Part shown: piece by piece, positions 10,052-18,894 of the stretch
Layout of the letters: each line of letters starts with the position of its first letter
Position numbering within the stretch: the first letter of the stretch is position 1
Source of the DNA: a bacterium
GTDB taxonomy: Bacteria; Planctomycetota; Planctomycetia; Planctomycetales; Planctomycetaceae
NCBI GenBank assembly: GCA_016125225.1
Contig: WGME01000007.1
Span: 1-64,000, forward strand
Direction: 5' to 3'
DNA: 64,000 nucleotides
Notes under the pieces: model-generated
What the model was told of the DNA's origin: nothing
What the model saw: the letters and a program-made list of their open reading frames with translations, nothing else
The model's database searches: none
Translations under genes and position numbers: made by a program

Positions 10052-11956
10052 CTATTCAGAACGAGACCGTTCCCAGAACTTCCAGAAGGGACGGGACTTT
10101 TCCTCGGTCTCTTCCGATTTGATGCTGGCCATACCATCGCGGCTGGCTGGGCGAGGTTTGTCTTCGGGTTCTTCATTCTGTCGCGGTTCATCGTTCCCCT
10201 CGAGTCGAGGGAAGATATTCGGCGACATGTGCTTCTGACCAACGGTGGCTTTGCGTGCCGGACCCTTCGCGGTTTCTGGACGGGTATAGACGCGGCCCGA
10301 TTCCGGCAAAGCGTCGGTTTCCAACTTCTCGGGAAGGTTTCGTTGTTGCGAAGCCTGTGCCAGCATGTTGACGACATCAGGATAGGTGGCACCGAGTTCA
10401 TCAACCTGCAGCAAGACTTCAGCGATGTTGAGCGAGACTTCTTTTCGCACATCGGGTTTGCCGGGAACAAACCGGGAGATGGAAATGGTCTCTGAACCGG
10501 GTTTCGCGGTCAGCATGATTTGTCGACCCGCGGAGAGAATGAGCGGCGGAACAAATTTCTGGTTTGCCCCAAACAGCACCACTTCGGGCCGGGACCGCAT
10601 CGTGCAGTGGACCAGTTCCGGTCCCTGAGTCGACAACACATGCAGGTACCACGCGGGAACTTTTTTCTCATCGGATTCGCTGGAATCGTCATCGAGACTG
10701 CGGATGCCCATCGGCATACCACGAATGAACGGGTCGTTCTTGTCGAGCGTCCACAAAGCACGGAAGGCGCCGTATCGAGTTTCTGGCAGCGGATCGCTCA
10801 TCAAGTCTCGCAAGGACAGATGCGACTGTGCATCGTCCAGGGTCGACATCGCCGCAAAGGCGAAGACGCGGAAGGCCCGCTCGTCTTTGGCCGATTCCGC
10901 CAGAGCGGGTAGCCCCGAGGCATCTTCCATATAGGCCAAGGCGGTTGCGGCGTGAAATTTGACTTCCAGCAGGGGCGACTTCAACGCCGTCTGCAACAGC
11001 GGTATCGCATCTTTGCCGATGGCTTCTAATTGCAAGGCGGCTCGCTCCGAGGTTTCCGGTGTCAGCAATTCGTCATGCAGTTTCTGCATCCGCACGCGTT
11101 GGCTGACGGTTGTTTCCCGGAAGGCGATACTGCGAATCACCTGCAGGTATCTTGGATAGTTGTCTTTGTAGCGCGGATGGACCGACAGTACGATCATCTG
11201 ATCGGTCTTGGCTTCCGCCATTGGCTTCTTGATGCCGTACTTATCGAAGTGGTGAAACCGACGCCCAATGGCATCGGCAATACGTGTGGAATTACGGATA
11301 CTGCGGAAATCACTTTGCAGGAAGATCGACAGTTCTCGCTCCTTGAGAACCTTGGCACCACCCAGGATGCGGCCGCGGCGGAGCAGCGGGTCGTCGTGCT
11401 CCAACTCCCGGCCGATGCCGGCAATCAACACCGGACCTTTGGCACGGGCATAAGGGTGCCCTTTGATGATGCCGCGTCCCGGGACAAAGGCCTGTTCGTG
11501 GAGTTCGGTTTCCATCAACCATCCGCCGGCCAGAGAAGACGCCCCTGCGGAATCGGGCAGCACGATTTCGACGTCGAGGTGCTCGCCGATGCTTAACAAC
11601 GGAGGCAAATAGGCCCGAACCAGAACCAATGCCGTATTCGGAGAACGCAGAATTTCGTTCGGATTGCGAACTTCTCGCCGCTTCATATCTTCCAGTAAAG
11701 CGGTCCGGTACATCGACGGCGCGGGATCGCCCCCCGTCCCGGACAAGCCAACCACCAACCCGACCCCTTCCAGCAGCACCGGACTGAGTCCGGCGAACGT
11801 GGTGTAGTCTCCGACGAGTGGGGTTTCCACTTCCGTACCGTATGACTCTGCGGCTGCAATTACGGTCACCGAAGGTGTGGACTTCCAGAGAAATCCGACA
11901 CTCGTCGCTAACAGGACCGCGACAAACACAGCACGTGTCGCAACTGGCGTTGTCAT
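10052..11956 (-). CDS. FlgI-like (flagellar P-ring homologue) protein with HEAT repeats
   Basis: A 634-residue exported protein with a hydrophobic signal or anchor segment (about 8-24). Residues 50-310 resemble the flagellar P-ring protein Flg[16 protein letters not shown] (64-78), a [18 protein letters not shown] segment (from 113), then [14 protein letters not shown] and a KGPVLIAG turn. Residues about 320-425 are HEAT-like alpha-alpha repeats ([26 protein letters not shown]), followed by a mixed region and a charged Pro/Glu/Lys tail. HEAT repeats are not part of flagellar FlgI, and no flagellar gene is nearby. It may be an envelope ring or scaffold protein rather than a flagellar part. ATG 11956 is preferred because the signal peptide then starts at once; ATG 11989 is possible. 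It probably shares a transcript with smc. Confidence 0.75.
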   Translation of the reverse strand: MTTPVATRAVFVAVLLATSVGFLWKSTPSVTVIAAAESYGTEVETPLVGDYTTFAGLSPVLLEGVGLVVGLSGTGGDPAPSMYRTALLEDMKRREVRNPNEILRSPNTALVLVRAYLPPLLSIGEHLDVEIVLPDSAGASSLAGGWLMETELHEQAFVPGRGIIKGHPYARAKGPVLIAGIGRELEHDDPLLRRGRILGGAKVLKERELSIFLQSDFRSIRNSTRIADAIGRRFHHFDKYGIKKPMAEAKTDQMIVLSVHPRYKDNYPRYLQVIRSIAFRETTVSQRVRMQKLHDELLTPETSERAALQLEAIGKDAIPLLQTALKSPLLEVKFHAATALAYMEDASGLPALAESAKDERAFRVFAFAAMSTLDDAQSHLSLRDLMSDPLPETRYGAFRALWTLDKNDPFIRGMPMGIRSLDDDSSESDEKKVPAWYLHVLSTQGPELVHCTMRSRPEVVLFGANQKFVPPLILSAGRQIMLTAKPGSETISISRFVPGKPDVRKEVSLNIAEVLLQVDELGATYPDVVNMLAQASQQRNLPEKLETDALPESGRVYTRPETAKGPARKATVGQKHMSPNIFPRLEGNDEPRQNEEPEDKPRPASRDGMASIKSEETEEKSRPFWKFWERSRSE

Positions 11957-12221
11957 CCTTGACTCCGCATCGTTCACGAGAAGAAGCAAGTATTCCGGAC
12001 CCGCAATTTCTTCAAAGCTGCGGGATCACCGTTTGAACGGTACCCAGTTCCGGCGATCAGGGTCAACGGGAATCACGGCTTTGTACGACTCTGCCATGCT
12101 GAGATCATCTCAACTGACGGCGAGATCGGCGAATGTCGCCGCTGCCTGCAGATTCCTTCTTGGAATCGATCTCACTCTGGCCATTGTCGTCGAAAAGACC
12201 TCAACCGCTATCGATACGACC

Positions 12222-12263
12222 ACAAAAAAAACAGTGCCGTCTCCGATGTCGGAAACGGCACTG
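12222..12263 (-). terminator. Rho-independent terminator of the Cys-rich protein gene
   Basis: Read on the minus strand, CAGTGCCGT pairs with ACGGCACTG (12255-12263 with 12232-12240), and an inner TCCG/CGGA stem extends it. Eight T residues follow (A-run 12223-12230 on plus). It lies 38 bp after the stop at 12301. Confidence 0.85.
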
Positions 12264-12300
12264 CCTGATATGTCAGCGAACAATGATAGTTGATCAACGA

Positions 12301-12711
12301 TCAATCATCGTAATCCACAATCACGTGACCACGAGCCGAGAGGATCTCGACCTGATACTTGCCGAAGTCCATGATCAGCTTGTTGCCATTGCGCTTGCAC
12401 TTGGTTTCGTAGCACTCGCAAGGAGGCACGCAGACTTTCACGTACACGCACTTCGGAGCACAGCAGTTGCAGGGATCGTTGCACTTGCAGGGGTCTGCGA
12501 CCGCGACGATTTTTTCCACCGCACACGGGTGGATGTTCCGCAGGTCCTTGTACTTCACGCATTCGAACAGCGTGATCGGCTCCGACGTGGAATAGACAAT
12601 GTTGCCTTCCGGCATCGGGGCCAGGGGTTCCGGGGCTGGGGGCATCTGGGCATCTGCCACCACCGTCGTCAGGGCTAACACAGCCGCCGACATCCAAGCC
12701 AACAATTTCAT
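12301..12711 (-). CDS. Secreted cysteine-rich protein, function unknown
   Basis: A 136-residue protein. The start at 12711 is supported by AAGGAG nine bases upstream and by an immediate signal peptide (MKLLAWMSAAVLALTTVVADA). The mature chain has a Pro/Met-rich linker, a segment YSTSEPITLFECVKYKDLRNIHP, and then a dense run of Cys with patterns CxCxxxCxCC and CVPPCECYETKC, ending in a hydrophobic KYQVEILSARGHVIVDYD-type tail. The ten-plus cysteines suggest disulfide knotting or metal binding outside the cytoplasm. It has its own terminator and a 660-bp gene-free region upstream, so it is a stand-alone unit. I do not recognise a named family. Confidence 0.75.
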   Translation of the reverse strand: MKLLAWMSAAVLALTTVVADAQMPPAPEPLAPMPEGNIVYSTSEPITLFECVKYKDLRNIHPCAVEKIVAVADPCKCNDPCNCCAPKCVYVKVCVPPCECYETKCKRNGNKLIMDFGKYQVEILSARGHVIVDYDD

Positions 12712-13371
12712 GCGACACACTCCTTCAAAGCGACCAGAGAAACTGACCGTCGACGGCTTTCCCTGGTCTGAAATTTCATCCTGCGAAACACCCGTTCTGT
12801 CGTCGATGCTGGTCACAGTTGCGGGTTGGATTACACATCCCTGAAAAGATTCGTCCTATTTCGTTATCGAGCGGCAAAAACTGCCGATCGGTTCGCTGAT
12901 GTCCTCGAAATTCTGCCTACTAGAACTACTAGGAAAACCCTGCGGCTGCAAGTGACTACCGATAAAGTTTGTGAACACTTCCCAGTACGCATAAATTGAC
13001 AAAGCTGCTTTAACCGGTCTAGCCACCCAGCCACCCCAGATAGCAGCAATTCGCATGCCGTTTTCTGGTTTCTAAACGGTAGAAAAGTCGCGTGCGATAT
13101 GCCTTCGCTCCTTGCGTACCCAGATGCTGAGCGATAGCGTAGAACCTAGAATCTCACGATTCGAGAACCTCTGCGGTGTTCGATAAGGGCCTTATGCGTT
13201 GACCCTACAAATACTGCTCAGGGTGTCGGACTGGTTCGGCCGCGTGTATATCCGCTGAGCATCCTTGCGACGCTCGCCGGCTCACACAACCCGGGCCTTC
13301 GGCATCCACCTGAACTTTAAGGGTTCAGAACCTTAACGCCCAACGGCACATGTGGAGGTTTCTTTCTTATT
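12712..13371. other. 660-bp intergenic region between divergent genes
   Basis: No credible protein gene is seen. It must contain the divergent promoters for the Cys-rich protein (minus) and rarA (plus). Two small palindromic elements are visible: ATAAGG-G-CCTTAT (13183-13195) and CTGAAC-7-GTTCAG (13310-13328). No tRNA fold was recognised. It is unusually long for this window. Confidence 0.5.
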
Positions 13372-14694
13372 ATGGGGCTGTTCGATCGCCTGGAAGCCGA
13401 ACGGCGGCAAGCGGTCCGTCCACTCGCTGCCCGGATGAGACCGCAATCCCTCGACGAGTTCGCTGGCCAACAGCACATGCTGGCTCCCGGCCAGCTACTC
13501 CGCCGGCTGATCGATACCGATCGGATCGTCTCCGTCGTGTTTTATGGCCCACCCGGGATCGGAAAGACCAGCCTCGCGGAGTTGATCGCCAAGCACACGA
13601 ATCGACGCTTTGTCTCGGTGAATGCCGCCGCTGCCGGAGTCAAAGAACTTCGCGAGATGCTCGACCTGGCACGGTCTGATGTCGAACGCGGCGGTCGACC
13701 CTCTGTGCTGTTCATCGATGAACTGCATCATTTCAACAAGCAGCAACAGAACGTACTGCTGCCCGATGTGGAGAATGGTATCGTTTCGCTGGTGGCGGTG
13801 ACTACAGCTAACCCGTTCTTTGCCTTGATCTCGCCGCTCCTCAGCCGTAGCCAGATTTTTGAGTTGCGGCCGTTGTCGCCTACCGATGTGCGGGCCGTCC
13901 TGCTCCGGGCTTTGCACGATCAAACTCGTGGCCTCGGTTCCTATGGGATCACGGTCGATCCAGCGGCTCTCGATCTGCTGTGCGAGCGCTGTGATGGCGA
14001 TGTACGTCGGGCCTTGACCGCGCTGGAAGTCGCCGTCCTCTCACTTCCGGAAGGGGCCACGTCTCTCGATCTGGATGTCGCCGAAGCGGCCTTGGGTAAG
14101 AAGGCCATCCGCTACGATAACCTCGGCGATGAGCACTACGATGCCGCGAGTGCTTTCATCAAAAGCATCCGAGGTAGTGACCCCGATGCCGCGATTTACT
14201 GGCTGGCCCGCATGCTGGAAGCAGGGGAAGATCCTCGGTTCATAGCCCGCCGGCTGGTGATTTCTGCGGCGGAAGACATCGGTAATGCCGATCCTCGCGG
14301 ACTGATGATTGCCCAGGCGGCTGCCGATGCCGTGGAGTTCATCGGTCTGCCCGAGGGCCGCATTCCTTTGGCTCAGGCCACCACTTATTTGGCACTGGCA
14401 CCGAAATCAAACGCGGCATACCAAGCGATCAATGCCGCGATTGAAGATGTGCAACAGAACCGGTTGGTCCCCGTGCCGCAGCATTTGCGGGATCGTCATT
14501 ACCCGGGGGCCGTGCGGCTTGGACATGGCGAGGGCTACGTCAACCCACACTCCACACCTGAGGGTTGGGCCGACCAAGATTATCTGAGCGTCGATCGTGA
14601 ATACTATCACCCGACATCGCGAGGCTATGAAACCCAGATGGCGGCTCGTTTGGCGGAACTCCGTCAAAGACGTTCGCCGCCCGCGCAGGAATAA
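13372..14694 (+). CDS. rarA: Replication-associated recombination protein A (RarA/MgsA AAA+ ATPase)
   Basis: A 440-residue AAA+ ATPase of the RarA/MgsA/Mgs1 (WRNIP1) family, which acts at stalled replication forks with SSB. Walker A GPPGIGKT lies at 59-66 and Walker B FIDELH at 114-119, followed by the family's FNKQQQNVLLPDVE stretch. The sensor region and the C-terminal tetramerisation domain (YDNLGDEHYDAASAFIKSIR, SDPDAAIYWLARML) are intact, as is the terminal HYPGAVRLGHGEGYVNPH block. Length is normal. A GGAGG at 13354-13358 lies 13 bases before the ATG. The gene converges on the protease gene with only 3 bp between stop codons. Confidence 0.95.
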   Translation: MGLFDRLEAERRQAVRPLAARMRPQSLDEFAGQQHMLAPGQLLRRLIDTDRIVSVVFYGPPGIGKTSLAELIAKHTNRRFVSVNAAAAGVKELREMLDLARSDVERGGRPSVLFIDELHHFNKQQQNVLLPDVENGIVSLVAVTTANPFFALISPLLSRSQIFELRPLSPTDVRAVLLRALHDQTRGLGSYGITVDPAALDLLCERCDGDVRRALTALEVAVLSLPEGATSLDLDVAEAALGKKAIRYDNLGDEHYDAASAFIKSIRGSDPDAAIYWLARMLEAGEDPRFIARRLVISAAEDIGNADPRGLMIAQAAADAVEFIGLPEGRIPLAQATTYLALAPKSNAAYQAINAAIEDVQQNRLVPVPQHLRDRHYPGAVRLGHGEGYVNPHSTPEGWADQDYLSVDREYYHPTSRGYETQMAARLAELRQRRSPPAQE

Positions 14695-14697
14695 CGC

Positions 14698-15651
14698 CTA
14701 TTCCGGCGCGGTTCCTGCCGATTTCCGTCGGGGCGGGTCGAGATACCGATAACCCGAATTCGGGTTGTTGCGGTCAAACGCATAGGCTTCGTGATTATCG
14801 AGGAAGAGCTTCAAGTAGGCCACGGGAATCGCGAACCCCAGACCTTCAGCATTCAGCAGCTTCATGTTGGTCACGCCAATCACTTCGCCGCGGGCATTGA
14901 AGAGCGGGCCGCCGCTGTTACCCGGGTTGATATCGGCCGTGGTCTGAATATAAACCAGCCCGCGAATGTTGCGGTTCTTGGTGCTGATAATGCCTTGCGA
15001 AATGGACCGCACGAGTCCCAGCGGGTTGCCGATTGCGAAGACATCTTCGCCGTTTTGCAGTTCTCGTTCTGGTGCAAGGAAGACCGGTTTGATGGTCAGT
15101 TCCTTCTGCGGAGGGATCTGCAGCAACGCCAGGTCAAAGAACGGATTCAACGCCACGATGCGGACATCATCGATCCGCCGGCGATTGAATTCGCCGTTGG
15201 TCCCCCGATGAAAAATCGTCACGGCAATCTTGGTTTCCTTCTCGACGACATGGTAATTCGTCACGCAGAAGCCCGATTCATGCACGATGAAACCGGAACC
15301 CAGACCGCTCGGCGTCTGCACCAGCACCACGCCTTCCCCGTACTCCTCGGCGAGTTCACGAATGCTTTTCCGGGTCAGTGTGGCTTCGTGATAGAGATGA
15401 TGGCTTGATGAGGTGGCTGCCGGGGTGGCTTCAATCTCTTCCGACTGGGTGCGAGATTCGATCTGCCCCAAAGGGACACGGATCACATCGATGCCGATAT
15501 CGACATAAAGCGCGTCGGCCTGTTCCTTGAGAATATCGCCTTCGAGACTATGCCCGCTCTTCAGGCGGATGACTTCAGCGGTGACAGGATGCGACAGCGT
15601 GAGCGTCACCAAGGCCACCAACAATCCCATGCGCATAGTGATCCTCTTCAT
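14698..15651 (-). CDS. Secreted trypsin-like serine protease (HtrA/DegP-type, no PDZ)
   Basis: A 317-residue exported protease. From ATG 15651 the signal peptide is [21 protein letters not shown] short N-terminal domain follows ([15 protein letters not shown]), typical of planctomycete secreted proteins. The chymotrypsin-fold domain carries the full catalytic triad: H134 (NYHVVEK), D173 (FFDLALLQI) and S246 (NPGNSGGP). Unlike DegP it ends shortly after the protease domain, with no PDZ domain, so it is probably not a classic cage protease. It starts 7 bp after the cytochrome gene's stop on the same strand, implying one transcript. Longer in-frame starts would add a basic, non-signal N-terminus. 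Confidence 0.85.
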   Translation of the reverse strand: MKRITMRMGLLVALVTLTLSHPVTAEVIRLKSGHSLEGDILKEQADALYVDIGIDVIRVPLGQIESRTQSEEIEATPAATSSSHHLYHEATLTRKSIRELAEEYGEGVVLVQTPSGLGSGFIVHESGFCVTNYHVVEKETKIAVTIFHRGTNGEFNRRRIDDVRIVALNPFFDLALLQIPPQKELTIKPVFLAPERELQNGEDVFAIGNPLGLVRSISQGIISTKNRNIRGLVYIQTTADINPGNSGGPLFNARGEVIGVTNMKLLNAEGLGFAIPVAYLKLFLDNHEAYAFDRNNPNSGYRYLDPPRRKSAGTAPE

Positions 15652-15658
15652 CGCGGCC

Positions 15659-16726
15659 TCAACCATTTCCGTAACTGGCATGGCACTCGGCACAGGCCTT
15701 CGTGACTTTGTTGATGGCATCCTGGAATTTGGGATACGACTTCTCTTCGACCGACAGCGTGGCCTCTTTGGCTCCGTCCACCAGGCTTTTCGCGAAGTTT
15801 GCGTAGTCTTCTTCATCGGCGGATGTGTAGCTGTGGTCGGAAATGATGGTGCCGAGCACGGTGATCATTGTCGATTCCTGACGAATCTGATCGAGTTCTT
15901 TATTGAAGACCGACTCGCTGTTGATGTTGGCCCGCATCCATTCCGAGGCCTTTTCGATCCGCTTCATGACTCCACTACGATCTGCGGCCTCACCAAACGG
16001 CAGCATGGCCGGGGGATCACCCGCGTCGGCGGGGACATTTCCATTCAGAACGGCTTGAATCCCTTCCGCAGCCGACTGCGAGGCATCGTAGCTGTCCCGT
16101 CCCAGGGCATTGGCGGCGGCATGGAGTTTCTTGCCGTATTCCCGGGCAAAGCGGGAGTTCTGCTTCCAGGAGACGCTATCGGGATGCAAGGCCACCAGTT
16201 CCGCCAACGCCGCAATCATGGCTCCATCGACCTGCAGATCTTTATAGTTCCCATTGTAGGTCCCTTGGGATTGCAGGGACGCGGTGAGATGATTGCGAAT
16301 CCGTTTGGTTTCGTCGGTGATCTGCTCCATGGTGATCAGCGATTTCCAATCGATCCCACCGCCGTTTGATGCTGTCGGAGGGGCGGCTGCTGGCGTTTCC
16401 GTTGTCATGGCTGGCGTGGTCGGTGTTGCCGGGCCAGTAGTACCGGCTACGGCAGCATTGTTGGAAGCGATCGCCAGGGGATCATCGAAAAACACATCAT
16501 ATGGAATGTCATCGATCCACTTTTTACCACTGGCATCGACGCGGACGTGATCATTCGTGGCAGGTGCCGTGGTCGCCGTCGCCGCTGGGGTGGCTGGAGA
16601 GGTTGCAGCGGGCGACGCGGTTGTTGGGGCAGGAGCAACGGGCGGCGCGGAGCCTCCACAGCCTGATGCGGTCATCAGTCCCACCGCGCACAATCCACTA
16701 AGAACCCATGGCGGGCAGTGTGTCAT
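15659..16726 (-). CDS. Lipoprotein with C-terminal c-type haem motif (cytochrome c'-like)
   Basis: A 355-residue protein with a lipoprotein signal (lipobox around TASGC, Cys at about 23), an Ala/Pro/Thr-rich linker to about residue 60, a central Pro/Thr/Ala linker (about 90-120), and two helical stretches. The only Cys-x-x-Cys-His is at the extreme C-terminus (CAECH, 345-349). This placement is typical of cytochrome c' and of related cytochromes in which one four-helix bundle ends in the haem site. It is presumably a periplasmic-facing, membrane-anchored haem protein; the redox or gas-binding role is unknown. A good AAAGGTGA ribosome-binding site precedes the ATG. It is the first gene of a probable two-gene unit with the protease. 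Confidence 0.75.
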   Translation of the reverse strand: MTHCPPWVLSGLCAVGLMTASGCGGSAPPVAPAPTTASPAATSPATPAATATTAPATNDHVRVDASGKKWIDDIPYDVFFDDPLAIASNNAAVAGTTGPATPTTPAMTTETPAAAPPTASNGGGIDWKSLITMEQITDETKRIRNHLTASLQSQGTYNGNYKDLQVDGAMIAALAELVALHPDSVSWKQNSRFAREYGKKLHAAANALGRDSYDASQSAAEGIQAVLNGNVPADAGDPPAMLPFGEAADRSGVMKRIEKASEWMRANINSESVFNKELDQIRQESTMITVLGTIISDHSYTSADEEDYANFAKSLVDGAKEATLSVEEKSYPKFQDAINKVTKACAECHASYGNG

Positions 16727-16970
16727 TTTGTCACCTTTTTCCTCAACGCGTGTCGGTCACGCTGAAACCTCTCTTCAGCTTATCGCACGATCCGCATGGG
16801 GGGCAATCGCGACGGCCTTTGAATTGTGATACCGCCGTGTAAGGAAATGATCTGGACAGGTATTAGGGATAGCCCACCGCGAAAACTCTGCTTATGAGAC
16901 AGACCGCGATGACCTAAGACTTCAGTGGTTGGCAACGGATTCTCAAGCACCAATACCGAAAGACTTCCCC

Positions 16971-17456
16971 ATGCTGAAGACGGAAATCACCATCAATCAG
17001 TTTCAAATTCAGCAATTTGAAGCCATTTTTGCTGATATTCCGGAAGGGAGTTTGTATCGACCGGGAGCTGGCCATTTGCACCCGCCGGTGTGGATTGCGG
17101 GGCATCTCACAATCGTCGCCGAACTGGGACAAAAAATTTTAGGGGGCGATTTTTCGCATCCCCGGTGGATTCCGCTGTTCGGTATGGGGTCGACCGATCA
17201 AATTCCCGAATCCGTGGACATCAGTAAAGGGGAACTGATGCAGGCAGTCCGTGCGGAATATGGAAAACTGCAGGAACTCTGTGGTCAAGCGACCGCGGAA
17301 AAACTCGACCGTCCGCATGGGATCGCGGTATTTGCCAACACGCCATTACAGACCAACCGCGATGCCCTTGCGGTGATGCTGACGAACCATTTCGGCTTTC
17401 ATTTGGCCCAATTGTCGTCCTGCCGCCGCGAAACTGGATTGAGCCATCTCTTTTAG
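16971..17456 (+). CDS. DinB-family protein
   Basis: A 161-residue cytoplasmic protein of the DinB/YfiT four-helix superfamily. Three His in the expected positions could bind a metal: H45 (WIAGHL), H140 (TNHFG) and H144 (FHLAQLSSCRRETG). The C-terminal H-x-x-x-H-x-x-Q-L-x-x-x-R pattern is the family hallmark. Family members include bacillithiol/mycothiol-dependent transferases and hydrolases, but the actual reaction cannot be told. ATG 16971 is chosen to fit the helix-1 start; the ribosome-binding site is weak. It is divergent from the cytochrome gene and convergent with the hydrolase gene. Confidence 0.75.
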   Translation: MLKTEITINQFQIQQFEAIFADIPEGSLYRPGAGHLHPPVWIAGHLTIVAELGQKILGGDFSHPRWIPLFGMGSTDQIPESVDISKGELMQAVRAEYGKLQELCGQATAEKLDRPHGIAVFANTPLQTNRDALAVMLTNHFGFHLAQLSSCRRETGLSHLF

Positions 17457-17482
17457 GTTCGACATGATCCACGTTACTGAGC

Positions 17483-18847
17483 TTATGGGGATTTCAGTCC
17501 GGCCGTGTTGACTGCGATCACCCTGTACTTGTGCTCTGCCCCTGATTGTGCGGTAGTGTCCGTGAATTCCATGGGGACCAGTGGCTGGGTTGGTGTGTCG
17601 CTGTATTGGAGGTTCTGAAACAGCGGACGACCGAACGGGTTCTTCGCCTGCTCGGGAACCTTCGCCAGAAACTGGCCATCGCGTTCGATGATGAACTCGG
17701 CCAGTCCGCTTTCCAGGTCGGCTTCTACAGTCCACGTCAATTTGTTGCCTGCGACTTGCAGATCAGACGGTGCCGGTGGCGGAGTGATGTCGGACACCAC
17801 CGTATCTTTGACGTACTCCATCCAGGACTTCGCGATCATCGCATTGGGCAACCAACCAGCCTGGAGCGGGTCGGTGGTGAATTGCGATTGAGCGACGGCT
17901 TCCGTGCCGGTGATCGGGGCCAGCCACGCCGTGTCAGCCGGCATCTCGTTCATCGGCCCATCGACCGATTTCGGCAGACGTAGCTGCAGACAGGCATCCA
18001 ACCAGGGGATGGCCAGGTAACGCTGATTTCCACATTCATGGGCCGTGAGTGGATCGATGGCCACTCCGACCAGTCCACCCTGGCTTCGCACCGTATGAAA
18101 GAACGTTTCATTCGCGGGCCAGACGCCGGCAAAGCGTCCCTGTTTATCGGCGACGCCTTCATTGACGCCCAGGTTGCACATCAACGGCACCTGGAGCGCC
18201 GCATTGGGCAAGGTATGCGCTTTGATCGAGGTGCGATTCGGGTCTTCTTTTAACAGTGGAACTCCCGATCGCAACCAGGCCGCCGCCACACGTTCGGGGT
18301 ACAACATCACCATGCCCCCGGCCCAGTGTCCGCCGCCACTATGCCCCCACAAGGCCCAGGGAACCGTGGACAACTCCGCGTGCCCCGATTGCTGGCCCAG
18401 GTCTTTGAGGCACGTTTGAAAAGCCGCCGCCGACCCATTGCGCGGATCGCACCACATCTGGCAGTCAGCTTTATCAGGCTGTTCATACGACGGTGCCAGT
18501 AACGCACAATCATGGTGTTTCGCGAGGGCCTGCCAGTGGAGATCGTAGGCCCCGGTCAGCCCCGATCTGCACGAGCCTTCTCCGCAACCATGCTGGTGCA
18601 CAATGACGCCGCGTAAAGTTTTGACATTCGGCGGAATCCAGACGGTGTAGTTCACCGGATAGATGAGTTCACCGGGGGCAGTCGACGCTTCATACCGGAC
18701 GCGATAGTACGGCGGATCTGCTGCCGGGTAGACATCGTATGGCGGTTGCTGAGCCACCGCGGTAAGAGTCAAAGCCATCAGCACCGCGGCGATGCCCCAC
18801 GGTAAACGGCAGATCTTCAAGGTTCGAATCAGAGCGGCATAAGACAT
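17483..18847 (-). CDS. Secreted alpha/beta-hydrolase with C-terminal Fn3-like domain
   Basis: A 454-residue exported protein. The start at 18847 has GGAG eleven bases upstream. The signal peptide covers about residues 10-33 (ends AVAQQ). The core is an alpha/beta-hydrolase with oxyanion segment VHQHGCGEG and nucleophile elbow GHSGGG (S170). The candidate His is in [10 protein letters not shown]. Several cysteines in the N-terminal half suggest disulfides. From about residue 355 there is a [17 protein letters not shown] linker leading to a fibronectin-III-like beta-sandwich ([15 protein letters not shown]). It is probably an esterase or poly-ester/carbohydrate-esterase-like enzyme; the substrate is unknown. 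It lies 47 bp downstream of the DUF1080/esterase gene on the same strand, so the two may be cotranscribed. Confidence 0.75.
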   Translation of the reverse strand: MSYAALIRTLKICRLPWGIAAVLMALTLTAVAQQPPYDVYPAADPPYYRVRYEASTAPGELIYPVNYTVWIPPNVKTLRGVIVHQHGCGEGSCRSGLTGAYDLHWQALAKHHDCALLAPSYEQPDKADCQMWCDPRNGSAAAFQTCLKDLGQQSGHAELSTVPWALWGHSGGGHWAGGMVMLYPERVAAAWLRSGVPLLKEDPNRTSIKAHTLPNAALQVPLMCNLGVNEGVADKQGRFAGVWPANETFFHTVRSQGGLVGVAIDPLTAHECGNQRYLAIPWLDACLQLRLPKSVDGPMNEMPADTAWLAPITGTEAVAQSQFTTDPLQAGWLPNAMIAKSWMEYVKDTVVSDITPPPAPSDLQVAGNKLTWTVEADLESGLAEFIIERDGQFLAKVPEQAKNPFGRPLFQNLQYSDTPTQPLVPMEFTDTTAQSGAEHKYRVIAVNTAGLKSP

Positions 18848-18894
18848 TTCGAAAGTCACTCCGCAGAGGAATTCTCAAGGGGGATAAGCACGGT

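Noticed and set aside
10052-11956. Flagellar gene cluster
   Set aside because: No other flagellar gene lies in the window; the FlgI-like protein alone does not support one.
12856-13056. Short minus-strand reading frame in the rarA upstream region
   Set aside because: No ribosome-binding site, no signal or domain, and unusual composition; not supported as a gene.
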